Assembly: GCF_020520425.1 (NCBI RefSeq)
Contig: NC_079492.1
Span: forward strand, 146,599,861-146,663,860
From: Spinacia oleracea
Lineage: Eukaryota; Streptophyta; Magnoliopsida; Caryophyllales; Amaranthaceae
Reading direction: 5' to 3'
DNA length: 64,000 bases
The translations under genes were made by a program, and so were the position numbers. Each line of letters begins with the position of its first letter. Positions within the stretch are counted from its first letter, which is position 1. A model generated the notes under the pieces. The model searched no databases, had not been told where the DNA came from, and saw nothing but the letters and a program-made list of their open reading frames with translations. Below, piece by piece: positions 1 through 11,750 of this stretch.

Positions 1-2054
1 GATGATAGGAAAGGGGAAGTAGAAGAAGCAACATGAAATCTTCCCAACTTGCAGTCCTGCAAACACAAATTCATGCAACTACTAGAAGTGGGGATCATAT
101 GGTTCTCATGAAATTGCCTCTTTTGGCTCAGGCAGACCTAGGTCCAATGCAGTAGGAAGCCGGTTGGCTTTTGGCTTCACTTTAACATAATAAAACAAAT
201 GCCAAAAACGATGAATAAACGGACAAAGTTACTATAGTTAACCAACGGTTGATAGGAGATTCAACATAAACGGACAAAGTTACTTAGGAAATATAAGGCT
301 CAATAAAATGATGAATAAAGAGTACACGGGTTCATTTGTAGCCTCAAAGAAAAAATTGTTGTGGTTGAGGTCACAACTGTCTAAATGATTGTGGAGATTC
401 AGAAGCGTACAATGTGATGGAAAGATTAGAATCTACTTCATCAATTCAATTCAAGTGCTTTAAACCTTTTTTTAAAAGATATTATACAAGAAATCATACT
501 CTTTAGTCTTTAACATCTTACGGCCTTACTGTAATGAACTAGGTTTGCGGGAGGTCTAGGTAGTGCTAAATGCTAGTATCCTTAGGAAGAAGACAAATTA
601 GGTAGTTACAGTAGAGATGCTATATAGAAAAGGGAACACTAGGTTTAGAGAAAGCATGTTGAAAATTGTGTGATTTGTTAACGGGAGAGAATGAGACTCT
701 CAAAAGCTCATACTGGGAGAGAATACACCTCTCAAAAGTGGAATTATCTTGTTTAACTTATGTATTTTCTGTTACCAATCAAAATAGCAATTTCGTCTTT
801 CATTAGGTTTTGTTCAAAATATCAGTTTCGTTGCACTTACCCTAAAATTTTAAGCCTAATATAATACGAAGTACAAGTCTAAAAATTTATCAAACGGGAA
901 TTCAATAAATATGAATACAACCGAGTGAGCCGACTGCTAAGACACAGGGTGGATCTTAGTATAATCTTAAAATACATGTCAGCATTTCATGGAACAGCAA
1001 GTTAATTATCCTCTACAGAATGGCAAGATAGGTAACAGCACAGACTATCTGTAATTCCATATTGTAGGATAAGCCTTATTTCTGTAATTATTATAATCCT
1101 GTACATGTAAAAGGTGCAAAAAGGCCTCTAAATCACTAAGGAGACAACATAGTCAAGGACTCAAGCCTCTAAACTTTTAAATTAATGGCTACACTGCCAG
1201 TCTGATTTAATCCATCACCAGCAGATTCATACTGAGATTATTGACACTGGTCATAATTCAAAGTGTCAGTGGTGAAATGGTGAGAAGAAATGGCGAAAAC
1301 AAGAGATGAAACTTCTTGCGGCAACTACAGCCGCTAATGGTGAGTTGGTGACTACATTTTTTGTGCTAGGAAAATCTTGTTCACAACAAAGGAACAGAAG
1401 GCTGGTTAACTAGGTGCTAGAGGTTACATTCAGATAGGGCCAGGATGCAGAACAAACAAAGTTAATGTGGACTAGAACAAACAAAATACTGGTTCATTTT
1501 GTGTAGATTACTTGATAGAACCAAATATGTTAAAAGGTTCCTTATTTAGTTTATCAGTACAAATTCCAACCCTGTTGCTTGCTTTCAGAGTTTCAGCTCA
1601 TAACTACAAAGTCATAAGATAGCCGTAAGCGATCAAGACCTACAAAGTCGAAACAGAATGAAGAAATCCATAGCTAAAGCAGCATCCGCGCTACTGAGAA
1701 ACTCTGGTACAGTATTTACAGCTACCATACAAACAATTATCAATTACAGCTACTATGGTAGTATCTAAAGGCCAAAGAAAACCTAATTGACTCAGCTACA
1801 ATAAACACCAGAGAAAACACATACTATGTCAGAATACACAAGCATTAAAATTTGAAACAATGTAAATAACATGTTAGTCAATATGCATACAATAGAACAC
1901 AGGAAAGAAATGTAATCATGATTCATGAATACTAGTTGATTTTCCATTCAATAAACACCTAAATTATCTCGTTTTCACAAAATTACTGCTATTTAGGGTT
2001 GTACTTAAAAATTTAAACTAGGGTTTGTTATTGAATTGAGAATGATTAAATTAC
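1..2054 (-). other. First intron of the enoyl-CoA hydratase-like gene
   Basis: No second exon could be read here on the minus strand, so I take the whole stretch as the 5' part of intron 1, which continues past the window edge. It is AT-rich with short open frames only. A missed short exon cannot be excluded. Confidence 0.5.
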
Positions 2055-2220
2055 CGGAATCAGAATCGGAGAGTCGTTGGAGCTTGACGGATTCAGAGAT
2101 GGAATCTAGTATGAGACATCGGAAGCTCTGAAACTGCCATTGTTGACGCAAATTTGAGGGTTTTGAAATTCGACGGCATTGCTGACTAATTGATCTAGCG
2201 ATTGTTGGTAGAGCAACCAT
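2055..2220 (-). CDS. Enoyl-CoA hydratase 2, mitochondrial-like, exon 1 (partial)
   Basis: The start codon at 2220 opens a 55-residue exon followed by a GT donor (GGTAATTT, GT at 2054-2053). The peptide is basic and Ser/Arg-rich at its start, as in a mitochondrial presequence. Its end, with a VKLQRLSDSDSG-like stretch, matches what I recall of Arabidopsis At4g16800 (VKLNRLSGSDSG), a crotonase-family protein annotated as mitochondrial enoyl-CoA hydratase 2. That family hydrates 2-enoyl-CoA, probably in branched-chain amino acid or fatty acid breakdown. The crotonase fold, with its oxyanion-hole residues, would be encoded by later exons outside this window. The 5' UTR and promoter lie at 2221 to about 2500. 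The family call rests on one short exon, so it is likely but not certain. Confidence 0.65.
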
Positions 2221-3407
2221 TTGTGATTATCTGGTTTTTTTCCGGTAAGACGAGGCAAATTCAATTGATTTTAATTGAATGATTTGTTTCCACTTTCCAG
2301 TGATTGAATTCTAAACTCAATTGTATAGGAGAACCGCAAAATGGAATGGGTAGTTGAGAAGATGTTCCTTGGGTGTTGGGATGTTCGTCGGAATTTCTCG
2401 TAATGATCGTTTGAGAATTGAGAGAAATGGAAACTTTGTAAGCTGTTTTTTCCCCCCTCTTTTTTTCACTTTATAAGCTGATACACTTTATTATTCTAGT
2501 TAGGGCCAGTAAGCCCAGTTCTAGTGAATGTTTAAATGTCGCCCTTAGTGGTCAATTTGGGCCGTCGTATTGGTTATTGGATGAAGCGTGACGTGTTGGT
2601 TTATCCTTATGGGTCGGGTTGGGTCACTATCAAACTAACTTAAGTCATTTATTTGTCTGATCGCGCGGGTTCAATTTAAGCTCAGATCAGTCTTATACTC
2701 TTATTCATATCGGATCATGATTGATTTGGGTCAATTTGGTTCTGGTTGTAGTTTTGTAGATGCGATAAGGGGGTTAATTCTGGTTACTCAATCAAAATTT
2801 ACCTCGGGTATTTAGAAAAGTAAGAAACCAAACTCTTTATAATTACAAGGATTATAAGTTTAAAACGCATTTACTAGCCTAGATCTCCTTTCCTGACCTA
2901 CACAAAAGTCACAATTGTAGTTTGTATGGACGTTATGGTATGAATAGTTTAACTAGCCCTAACTCAATGTTAATCCACTTAAAAAAATTGCAATTAGTCC
3001 AAGCATGAGTAGGTCTAACAGTAAGTTCCAAATTTTCCACCTTTTGAAAGGTTACGAACATATCATTTGAGGAACCAGCAAAACAACTCGAACCTGTCGG
3101 ACTCACCCATGACCAATAAGAAAAATTATGCAAAATAAACTTCAAGAACAACAAGATTCAAGACAAACTAACCATGGTATCATTACATTAGCCTATATAA
3201 CTCTTTACAATCATAATCCTACAAAAGTATAGAGAACTTACACTTGTACACATATTTTCGTTATTAGTTTAGGGTTCACCTGTGCTAGATGTTGGTTCAG
3301 TTAGGGTCCATTCTTCTTACCTATTAAAAAAAAAAAAAAATTAAAACTGTCTAAATTACGAAAGGATACGTTCTCTTCGCCTGAGTAACAATTATATACT
3401 AATGTTT
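2221..3407. other. Intergenic region with promoter of the hydratase-like gene
   Basis: This holds the 5' side of the hydratase-like gene (2221 to about 2500) and the 3' side of the first SRA gene. There is a poly-A run at 3327-3340. Only short open frames without recognisable content occur. Confidence 0.4.
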
Positions 3408-4340
3408 TCAAACAATTTTGAACTTGTACCAAGGAACAATAGGCTGTCCAGGACACCTCTTAAGCTTAAACTCGAAAATCAAATTCTTACAAGGCCCTTT
3501 CTTCACCTCATAACTCAAAACTTTGTACAACCCATCATAAAAATAACTAGTTTGATCATACCTCTCATAGCCAAACTTACCTCCAAGCTTAAACCCCCTA
3601 ACAACACGAACATAGTTCTTTTCAATCATACTATTCTTCATAGCTAAATTACCTCTAACAAGCTTCTGATCTTTAGGACAAACTCCCTCTTTATTCCTAA
3701 CTAATCCACCTTCCCCTGAATAAGTAATCACCTCTGAATCATTCATGTTATCCAAATACCCTTCTTTTGCCACTACACAAGTAACAAGAGATTTCCCTTT
3801 AAACTCCATGAAATCAATCCCATGTTGAGTCTTGCCATGAAGTCCAACAATGGTGAGTTCAACTCGGTACTCGAATCGGTCCCCGACCTCAACACCTGGT
3901 ACAGACCCTATGATTTTGCTTGAACAAATGTGGATTTTCCCCTGTTTTGTTAACTCTTCTTTAGCTTCGAAATCAACTCTGTTTACTCCATGTTTTCTGG
4001 ATATTTCCTTGCATTTGGCTCTGAACATTGAAAGCGTTGTCAAAACCCTCACTCGCTCTCTTCCATATTCATTTCCCTTTGATGGTGTTTTATTCAAATT
4101 ATTATTATCAGAAAGCATAATCATTTTGCGTTTAAAACTACTAGCAATATTTTTCTCAATACCTCTGTTTTTCATTGTTGGGAATTGGTTCGTTTTCTTA
4201 ATATTTGAAGTAGAAATTGGGTTGGTTTTAGTAGCAGAAACTTTGCGCCGCCATTTGTGTGATCCAGGACATTCGAACGACGTTTTGGTGAAGTCCCGCT
4301 TCTTTAAGGAAACGCAACCAAGGTCAAGATCAGTTTTCAT
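3408..4340 (-). CDS. SRA-YDG domain protein without SET domain (copy 1)
   Basis: Single-exon frame of 310 residues. An upstream in-frame ATG at 4490 would add 50 hydrophobic residues unlike any paralogue here; the ATG at 4340 is preferred because the next residues (MKTDLDLGC) parallel the N-terminus of the 7.1-kb copy. Residues 30-37 hold a WRRKVSA module. The SRA-YDG domain spans about 144-301: VPGVEVGDRF at 147-156, GLHGK near 167, ITYSGEGG, RGNLA, RVVRG, and YDG at 268-270, then a GQP motif. In SUVH histone H3K9 methyltransferases this domain binds methylated DNA and is followed by pre-SET and SET; here the chain stops just after SRA. The role is therefore probably DNA-methylation reading in the nucleus (inference). 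It resembles the proteins called YDG domain-containing protein At5g47150-like. Confidence 0.85.
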   Translation of the reverse strand: MKTDLDLGCVSLKKRDFTKTSFECPGSHKWRRKVSATKTNPISTSNIKKTNQFPTMKNRGIEKNIASSFKRKMIMLSDNNNLNKTPSKGNEYGRERVRVLTTLSMFRAKCKEISRKHGVNRVDFEAKEELTKQGKIHICSSKIIGSVPGVEVGDRFEYRVELTIVGLHGKTQHGIDFMEFKGKSLVTCVVAKEGYLDNMNDSEVITYSGEGGLVRNKEGVCPKDQKLVRGNLAMKNSMIEKNYVRVVRGFKLGGKFGYERYDQTSYFYDGLYKVLSYEVKKGPCKNLIFEFKLKRCPGQPIVPWYKFKIV

Positions 4341-4726
4341 GGCTGAAAAATTCACTGAAAAAAAAAACAGAGAGAGGAACAACAAACAGGGGAGAAGACC
4401 GAACTTTTTTGGGAATAGTTTTTGGTTTGTGTGGGGTGTAAGTCGTGTAACGAGAAACAGATAGTGATAAAAAGGGTGTGATGATAACAATAAAAGAGGG
4501 AAAAATGTACTGAGAAAGTACAGAACTTTTGCAGTTTACAACTGGTGTGAGGAGAGAGAAACAAATCCATGGAAGAAACCAAAAGTTAACAGATTACTTC
4601 TTATCAATTACGGAGTAAGTTTGATTTCAGAATAAAAAAATAAGGATATTTGGACTAATATGAGTAACTTCTATCCCTCTGGACAAAAATAAAGGAAAAT
4701 GATACTCGTAGTCTCGTACCATGTTA

Positions 4727-4874
4727 TATTAGGATTTATCCGGATACGAGACGAGTTCTGACTTTTGAGTGGACAGGTTTCAGTCCCTCTCAATTATTGT
4801 TGCGGGGGATCGAATACGAGGTCCTCCTTACCAAGATCGGGCTCAATCACCACTGAACCAACAGACAATTAGTA
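4727..4874 (-). mobile_element. SINE, tRNA-derived, with 14-bp target duplication
   Basis: Read on the minus strand the element begins with a polymerase III A box (TGGTTCAGTGG) and has a B-box-like ATTCGATCC about 40 bases later. It is flanked by the perfect direct repeat CTCGTACCATGTTA at 4713-4726 and 4875-4888. A second copy of the same family lies near 61.3 kb. Length, internal promoter and target duplication fit a SINE, not a tRNA gene: no cloverleaf can be folded and the body continues with non-tRNA sequence. Confidence 0.8.
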
Positions 4875-4888
4875 CTCGTACCATGTTA

Positions 4889-6598
4889 CTCATAATGTGT
4901 ATGATACTCTGGGGCACAATGTCTGTTTGATCATATAAGAAAAATAATGTCAACAATGATTTGGGGTACAATGGTTGTGACTTGTGGTACTTGGTATTAC
5001 AGTGGGTTTGTGTGTGGTGTGGCCTCTTCCAAATGTACTCAAAAAACCTCATGGAATGAATATCCTAACATACTCCGTACCTAACAAACAAAACATAAAT
5101 ATCCAGGAACTCTCCACTACAGAACATACTAGAAACTCTATACACTCATCACCCGATTAGGCAATTACCATTGCGTACAAACATATAGAAGTAATGATGA
5201 AGTGTATACGAAAGTATTAAAGTTCCTGTAACAAAAACAATTGATACAGAGTAACATAGTTGCAAAGAGCTCCATAAATAAATAGGTGCAGAAAAGTGGG
5301 TGATTATAGTTGGTAAGAATGGCAGAATGGGAAATGAACACTATAGTTCTCCTACCATATTTAGGATAGATGCCTAAAGGATCAAATATTATGCATGGGT
5401 TCGGTTTTAAGGCCAGTTCATGTCATGATGATGAGTAAAAAACTCCCTAAAGAGAGGAGAATGCTCTACATAAGCAACAAGTATAATACAAGAAAACGGA
5501 TAAGTTCAGCATAATCAGCTACCGAAAATGTTGTGCAAAGTCAGGAATCAGTAAGTTGTTCATGACTCATGAGAACGGAGTACTATACCCAAAAAAAAAA
5601 GGATCACTGCATCAGTATGCTCAATGAAATTTTGTAACACAGTCCACAACAAACAGCTGAAAGCCTGAAAGTTCGTATCAGATTTCAGGCATCCAACAGA
5701 CATACACACAAGTTGATAACACGTCTATGCAGGCAAGAATGTCTGTGATATTATGCACTTATATATGCAGGATATATATTTCACATGGTGTGGAAGATCT
5801 TAAGGAAGTAATGAGGAGTAAGTAAATAGGAAATTATGAAAGCACGGAAATAACCAATCAAACTTCAAGAAAATAACCCAAATTTCAGAATAAATTCATT
5901 CAAGCACGGAAATAATAGGTATGTACTCAAACTAACAGAGAGAAGTTTCTGCAGATACTTACAGTAGCTAAGCTGTGATTCTGTGAGGAGGGGTAAAAGA
6001 AACAATTAAGAGACACATTATATTTCTATCAATCTATGCAGTCAATGAAAGAAAAATAATCCACCAAGTTACATGGTGAACTGCTCACAAAACAATTAGT
6101 AAAGTAACTACAACAAAAACTAAACAAATTTGCAGTATGCATTGTCAGGAAAATAAAGAAACAATGAAGGTGGATTTCATATAATGAATGTGGAAGAAAC
6201 TGGAAAAAGTTATAATCGGAAACAAGAGGATGGTTTTACTGGTGTGCCATAGTTGTCTAAAGTTTCATACAACACAAACTCACAGTTATTGCATCAACAT
6301 TTACAATGTAAGCACTTGACTAGCTAAACTGGTTGATAGTGTCAATATTGGCACTCTTCAATCTTCTGCTCTAAATCATGGGGACTCGATCACAAGTCTC
6401 AAAAATGCTTTCTCATGAATTGTATTCTGTGTAGAATAAAAAGGGTTTAAAGGAAACAGTCTCTTTACAAGCACAACAATAAAGCTACATCCATGACTCC
6501 ACATAATGGATCTCCTTAATCCTTGCCTTGACCAAGAGAGGTTTCAAAACTTCAGTTTTTATGGTGATGACTCTGACGAGTGTGTAGTGCAGTATGGA
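4889..6598. other. Noncoding AT-rich interval
   Basis: No gene is visible. This interval lies downstream of SRA copy 2 and upstream of SRA copy 1, so the copy 1 promoter should lie near its left end, around 4341-4712. I see no protein-coding exon on either strand. Confidence 0.4.
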
Positions 6599-6804
6599 AA
6601 CTAATATTGGCTCAAAAAGTTCTGCTATTCGATTACAAAATATACAATGAATCATCCATCTAATTGTCTAACAAGACTAGCAAACAGTCTGTTAACCACA
6701 GAACTAATATTGGCTCAAATAGACCTGCTATTCGATTACAGAACATTCAATAATTCATCCATCTAATTATCTAAGAAACTAGCAAACAATCTGTTGACCA
6801 AAGA
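6599..6804. repeat. Tandem duplication, about 103 bp x 2
   Basis: Two adjacent copies, 6599-6701 and 6702-6804, share AACTAATATTGGCTCAAA at their starts and AGCAAAC near their ends, with roughly one difference in ten. It lies about 300 bases beyond the stop codon of SRA copy 2. Confidence 0.75.
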
Positions 6805-7100
6805 AACCAGACCCAAACCACAATCTCCCATGACACATACTTCATAAAATTGCAACCAGGAAGAAAACAATACCAAATTTGCACTCAAATTCACCAGTTC
6901 TATATAGCTACCACAACCATATTCATAAAATCCTGTTGAGAGGTTTCACATTAATTCAAAATTGTCGAAACATTACTTTGCAAAATGCCTACACAACATG
7001 TACACATTGCATATTTGCATTCACTTTCAAGCTTTTTTGAATACTCACCAGTTCTATATAGCTAATTAACAAGGAGTTAAAAGAAATATACCAATCATGA

Positions 7101-8152
7101 TTAGCACCTCTTGAACTTATGCCAAGGAACAACAGGCTGTCCAGTACACCTCTTAAGCTTAAACTCAAAAACCAAATTCTTACTCAGCCCAGATTTCTCC
7201 TCATAGCTCACAACTTTATACAACCCATCATAGATGTAAGTAATCATTTCATGCCTCCAATCCCCAAACTTAGCTCGAATCTTAAGCCCTCTCACAACAC
7301 GAACATCAGTTTTCGCAATCATACTGTTCTTCAATGCTAGGTTACCTCTAGTAAGAGTCTGATCAGTAAAGAAATCCTTCTCCTTACCACCTTCCCCCAT
7401 ATAAGTAATCACCTCAGAATCACTGAGTTTATCCTCATACCCTTCACTAGCTACTACACAAGTAGCAAGAGTCCTACCTCCATACTCCATGTAATCAATC
7501 CCGTGTTGAACTCGGCCATGAAGTCCAACAATATTGAGTTCGACTCGGTACTTGAATCGGTCTCCGACGTAAACACCGGGTACTGAACCGAGGGTTTTAC
7601 TTGAACAAATGCGAAGTTTCCTTTGCTCGAGTAACTCACTCTTAGCCCTAAAATCAATCCTATTTCTCTTCTCCGAAATTGCAGCAAATGCAGCTTTTGA
7701 TTTTGAGAGTTCCTTGCATTTACCTCTGAACATATCAAGAGTTTCTAAAACCCTCATTCTCTCTCCTCCATCTTCTTTCCCTGAAATTGGGGTTTTCGTC
7801 AATATCCCTTTAAACCCACCAGCATTTCCCTTCATCTTCAAATTGCTATCTCTATTTTCCATTTTCAAATAAATGGGTTCCTTCGATTTATCATTAGAAG
7901 CAAAATTACATATGGGTTTAGAATAATCAGCATTTTTTTCTTTAATCTTCAGATTTTCACCTCTATTTTCCATTGTAGGAGATGGAATTTTCTTAACTCT
8001 TTCAGTAGACTGGGTTTGCTTCTCGTAGCAGAAACTTTACGCCACCATTTGCGAGATTCTGGACCTCGAACCGACGACGTCTCAATGAAGGGTCGCTTCA
8101 CTGAAGTGGTTGAAGACCCAAAACCAGGTGGAAAATCTTGATGAAACTGCAT
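7101..8152 (-). CDS. SRA-YDG domain protein (copy 2), with a 5' frameshift
   Basis: The long frame from ATG 7973 encodes 290 residues, SRA about 128-280, with VPGVYVGDRF, GLHGR, ITYMGEGG, RGNLA and YDG at 248-250. A second frame starts at ATG 8152 and encodes MQFHQDFPPGFGSS followed by WWRKVSATRSKP, which aligns with the N-terminus of copy 1. The two frames are offset by one base near 8008-8016: adding one base there would give one chain similar to copy 1. Either the gene has lost its first ~50 codons and now starts at 7973, or a base is missing from the assembly, or an unrecognised small intron exists. The segment after 7973 holds a near-repeat (MENRGENLKIK and MENRDSNLKMK). No SET domain follows. 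Function: methyl-DNA binding is inferred from the SRA family. Confidence 0.75.
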
Positions 8153-8481
8153 TGTTGCAAAAATCTCATAGAAACCTTAACGGAGAGGAGAGAGAAAGAT
8201 GAAGAATCAACTGAGAAGAAAAGACTAGTGTGACAGTGTGTGAGAAGTTGAGGAGAGAGAAACAGAGGGATGGATGAAAGCGAAAATGAGCAGAAGTAGA
8301 AAGCGGTTTTTTTGTTTGCTTTTTTGTATTCTCATCCATTTTTAGAAACTAATTTTAGAATGTGATTAACTAATTTTTTTTCATAACTCCATATTTATTA
8401 CCCATTGAAAACTTGAATTTTCTTTCAAAGGTATCCAAGGAATGGCCCAAGTAAATTTATTTATTTTTGTTAAAAAAGTAA

Positions 8482-8836
8482 TTCTTCCGTCTCTTTTTAT
8501 TCTTTACGTTTGGTGTTTTTTCACGCGTTTTAACGATTAACTAATGTACGTTGATATTCCTCTATTATTTTTATTTAAACAAGACAAATTACGTTTATTT
8601 ATAATGTTTTCACTTTTATCAAAATTCTGATATTGGGAATATGAGAAAGATTTAATGTCTCAATGGAAAAGTGTGAAAGATTAAATGATCCAATGAATTT
8701 AATTGGTTAAAATAATTATTGGACACATATTTTGATAGAATATTAAGGTATTTATGTGATAATATAAAAGGAAATGTAAAGAACATTTTGAAATACCCAA
8801 TAAAAAAATGTAAAGAACAAAAAGAGACGGAGGGAA
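8482..8836. mobile_element. MITE, family A (Stowaway/mariner-like)
   Basis: Terminal inverted repeats read CTTCCGTCTCTTTTTATTCT at the left and the complement of GTAAAGAACAAAAAGAGACG at the right. The same family occurs at 30581-30911 and 58997-59582, with matching interiors (TGTTTTCACTTTTATCA and GAATTTAATTGGTTAAAATA). Confidence 0.75.
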
Positions 8837-10400
8837 TAATTTTTTTGTTAAAGAAAATATAAGTACTCAAAAATAATTGCATGTATTAAATACCCGATTC
8901 AATAATTTTCAAGTTAAGTTTGGACTTTGGACAAAGTTGTTAAAAGAAAATCATAGGATTTATATATTTTGTGCATATAACGAGAAACTAAGAATAAAGA
9001 AATTGATTAAAATGAATTAGTAGATGAGATAACTCACATGACATTAGATATGAAGTGACATATATTGTGATATACGAAGTACAAAGTAGTTGAAAGAGAG
9101 TTAATAGATGCATTAAAAGCATGTTTATCAAACACTAATTTTTCGTGTTCAAGAGAGATAATTGAATAAAAAACAATAAAATAGGTAGAGAGATGAAAGA
9201 GAAAACGAGAGAGAAAGAGTGTGACACTATTACTCCCTCCATATTTTATTAGGAGTCACATTTACTATTTTTGGCCGTATTTTGTTATGAGTCACACCTC
9301 TATTTTTAGTAACTTTTCTACTCATCACTTGCTTTAGGGACCATTTCTATAATAAATTCCATCTCTACTTTGATTAAAAAAAAAATCTCATCATCTTTTC
9401 TTTTACTCCTTCCGTCCCAAATCACTTGTTACACTTTTTTTTTCGTCCATCTCGGATTACTTGTTACACTTCTAAATTAGAGATGATCTCACATTATTAT
9501 ATTATCTATCTTCCCACTAAATTTTTTTGTCCCCACATCCTCTCTCATTCAATTAAAAAATTACCTCACTAACTTCTATCACATATACTTTTTCAATAAA
9601 ATAACAATTGTACTTTTTTAACGGACTCAAAAGCTAGTTTAAACTAAAAAATATTTGAAAAAGTATAATTGAAATATTCACAGTAGTAAGAAAAAATTGT
9701 ACTTTTTTAACGGGCTCAAAAACTAGTTTAAACTAAAAATATTCACCGTAGTAAGAAAAAATGCTTATGAGCCCCGTATCGTGCGACTCGTGTCGTATGG
9801 ACTGGTTGTGCACTTGTGCCATATAGCCGCATATCTAAATTGATCGACTAGCATGCCCAACAAGAACTTAGCGGGACTTTCCTATACCTGTCCTTTCTTA
9901 AGCTAATCATCTATTATCCATTCCTCTGCATCAAAAAAATCTATTATCCATTCCTTAAAAGATTTATTTTATATGTCATCTAATCTGAAATAGATACGAC
10001 GTTTATCGTTCATTATGAATTTTCCGTTGTAAATGGATACAATTAAATTTACATAATTTGTCCCCCTAACTAAAAAAAGTGAGTGGTACGAGTAGTGGAA
10101 GTGGGTAGGTTAACGAAAATAAGTGAGGGTATTTGGTAAAATTGAAAGCAAAAGTTTCCAATAATTGAAAGGTTGTGCAACTACTAAGAACTTAACAAAA
10201 TTGCAAACGTTGTAACTAAAAAAGAACAGATGGAGTGTGATTTATGGTCCTCACATGTATCTCCTCATGCACTATTATTTGATTTAACTAAATGACAAAT
10301 CTATTTACTCAATTTTTTTTGAGTATTCTCGATTCTTAATAAAATGAACAAAAATATTTAAGACAATTTTTTTAACTTTTAAGGACGGAGGGAGTACACT
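8837..10400. repeat. MITE-end remnants and a short direct repeat
   Basis: The stretch holds isolated CTCCCTCC-type MITE ends near 9236, 9406 and 10385, and a direct repeat of about 50 bases (starting AATTGTACTTTTTTAACGG) at 9605-9660 and 9695-9748. No gene is seen. Bases 10400-10665 should contain the promoter and 5' UTR of the esterase gene; I do not see a clear TATA box. Confidence 0.5.
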
Positions 10401-10665
10401 GTAGTTCGTAGTTCCGTACGAAGCATTCTAGAAGGTCTTCCCTCGAGCTTTCAACCTCACAAAAGTCACAATACGTCAATATGCCATTCAATCAAAGTCA
10501 AACTTGGCGTACCATCCATAAGCAGTGAATTGAATAACGAGGGAGACATCAATATTTACAAACCCAGAAAAACACCCCAAATTTTTAGAACCATAAATCT
10601 TATTTCCACTTCCACCACCAACAAACAATTCTCATCTTACCATTTTCCTAATCACTCAACCAAAA

Positions 10666-11658
10666 ATGACTTCCACCACCATCGCCATCACCACCACCGC
10701 CGCCGCCACCGCCACCGCCACCAAAGAGATCAAAACCGAGATCCCTCACGTCATCCGAGTCTACACCGACAACTCGGTTGAGCGTCTCTGGGGCCCACCT
10801 ACGGTGCCTGCCACCGTAGAAGACCCCGAAACCGGTGTCTCCTCTAAAGACGTAGTCCTTTCACCCACCACCGGCCTAACCGCCAGACTCTACCTTCCTA
10901 ACCCAACAACCACCACCCAACAAAAACTCCCGATCGTAATCTACTTCCACGGCGGCGGCTTCTGCCTTAAATCCGCTTTCTCCTCCACCGAACACCGCTA
11001 CATGAACCACTTAGCTTCCCAAGCAAAAGTAGTAATCGTCAACGTCGAGTACCGCCTCGCTCCCGAACACCCCCTCCCCGCCGCCTACGACGACGCGTGG
11101 ACCGCACTCAACTCTCTCTCCACCCTAAACGATCCTTGGATAACCAACCACGGCAACCTCGACGCCGTCTTCGCAGGAGGTGACAGCGCCGGAGCCAACA
11201 TAGCTCACAACTTAGCCATGAAAGCAGGAAACAGTAATCAAGAATTACCAGTAAAAATCAATGGAGTATTTCTCTGTCACTCCTTCTTCCTAGGCCCGAA
11301 GAGAGTAGGGACCCGAAAGCCCGAACACGACTTTGGATTTAACAAAGAGGTTGCATTTCTAACCTGGGATCTCGCTTACCCGGGAGCTGGACCCGGCCAC
11401 CCGACGATTAACCCGGTGGTTGATGGTCCGAGTTTGAAAGGGTTAGGGTGTAAGAAGGTGTTGATTGTTACAGGGGAAAACGATGATATTGTGGATTGGA
11501 GTGTTTTGTATTATGATGGGTTGAAAGGAAGTGGATTTGGTGGGAGTGTGGAATTGTTTGAAGTAAAAGGAGAAGGTCATTCATTTCAAGTATTCAATCC
11601 TACTTGTGATAATTCTAAGGTTTTGATCCAGCGTTTGGCTTCTTTCTTCCACAACTGA
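10666..11658 (+). CDS. Carboxylesterase (CXE, HSR203J/GID1-like hydrolase)
   Basis: Intronless frame of 330 residues, the usual length for plant class-I carboxylesterases. It has the alpha/beta-hydrolase-3 signature: HGGGF at 95-99 (oxyanion hole), GDSAG at 172-176 with nucleophile Ser174, the probable acid Asp273 in GENDD, and His305 in EGHSF. This family hydrolyses small carboxyl esters, including xenobiotics and specialised metabolites; the gibberellin receptor GID1 is a non-catalytic relative. Here the whole catalytic triad is present, so an enzyme is expected, probably cytosolic since no signal peptide is visible. The first 20 residues are a low-complexity Thr/Ala run. The 5' two thirds of the gene are clearly richer in G/C third positions than the 3' third. 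The natural substrate cannot be read from the sequence. Confidence 0.9.
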   Translation: MTSTTIAITTTAAATATATKEIKTEIPHVIRVYTDNSVERLWGPPTVPATVEDPETGVSSKDVVLSPTTGLTARLYLPNPTTTTQQKLPIVIYFHGGGFCLKSAFSSTEHRYMNHLASQAKVVIVNVEYRLAPEHPLPAAYDDAWTALNSLSTLNDPWITNHGNLDAVFAGGDSAGANIAHNLAMKAGNSNQELPVKINGVFLCHSFFLGPKRVGTRKPEHDFGFNKEVAFLTWDLAYPGAGPGHPTINPVVDGPSLKGLGCKKVLIVTGENDDIVDWSVLYYDGLKGSGFGGSVELFEVKGEGHSFQVFNPTCDNSKVLIQRLASFFHN

Positions 11659-11750
11659 TCAGGACTTCTAATTGGATTACTTTATTTGGTAATGGAGTTG
11701 AATTTCTTGCTTCTTTTTTTCAGATGAATTTGTTGATGTTGGATCATTGT

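Noticed and set aside
3850-4464. 204-codon plus-strand frame opposite SRA copy 1
   Set aside because: Antisense shadow of the SRA frame; no domain, no splice signals.
10530-10781. His/Arg-rich frame
   Set aside because: It is another frame of the ACC-rich 5' end of the esterase gene.
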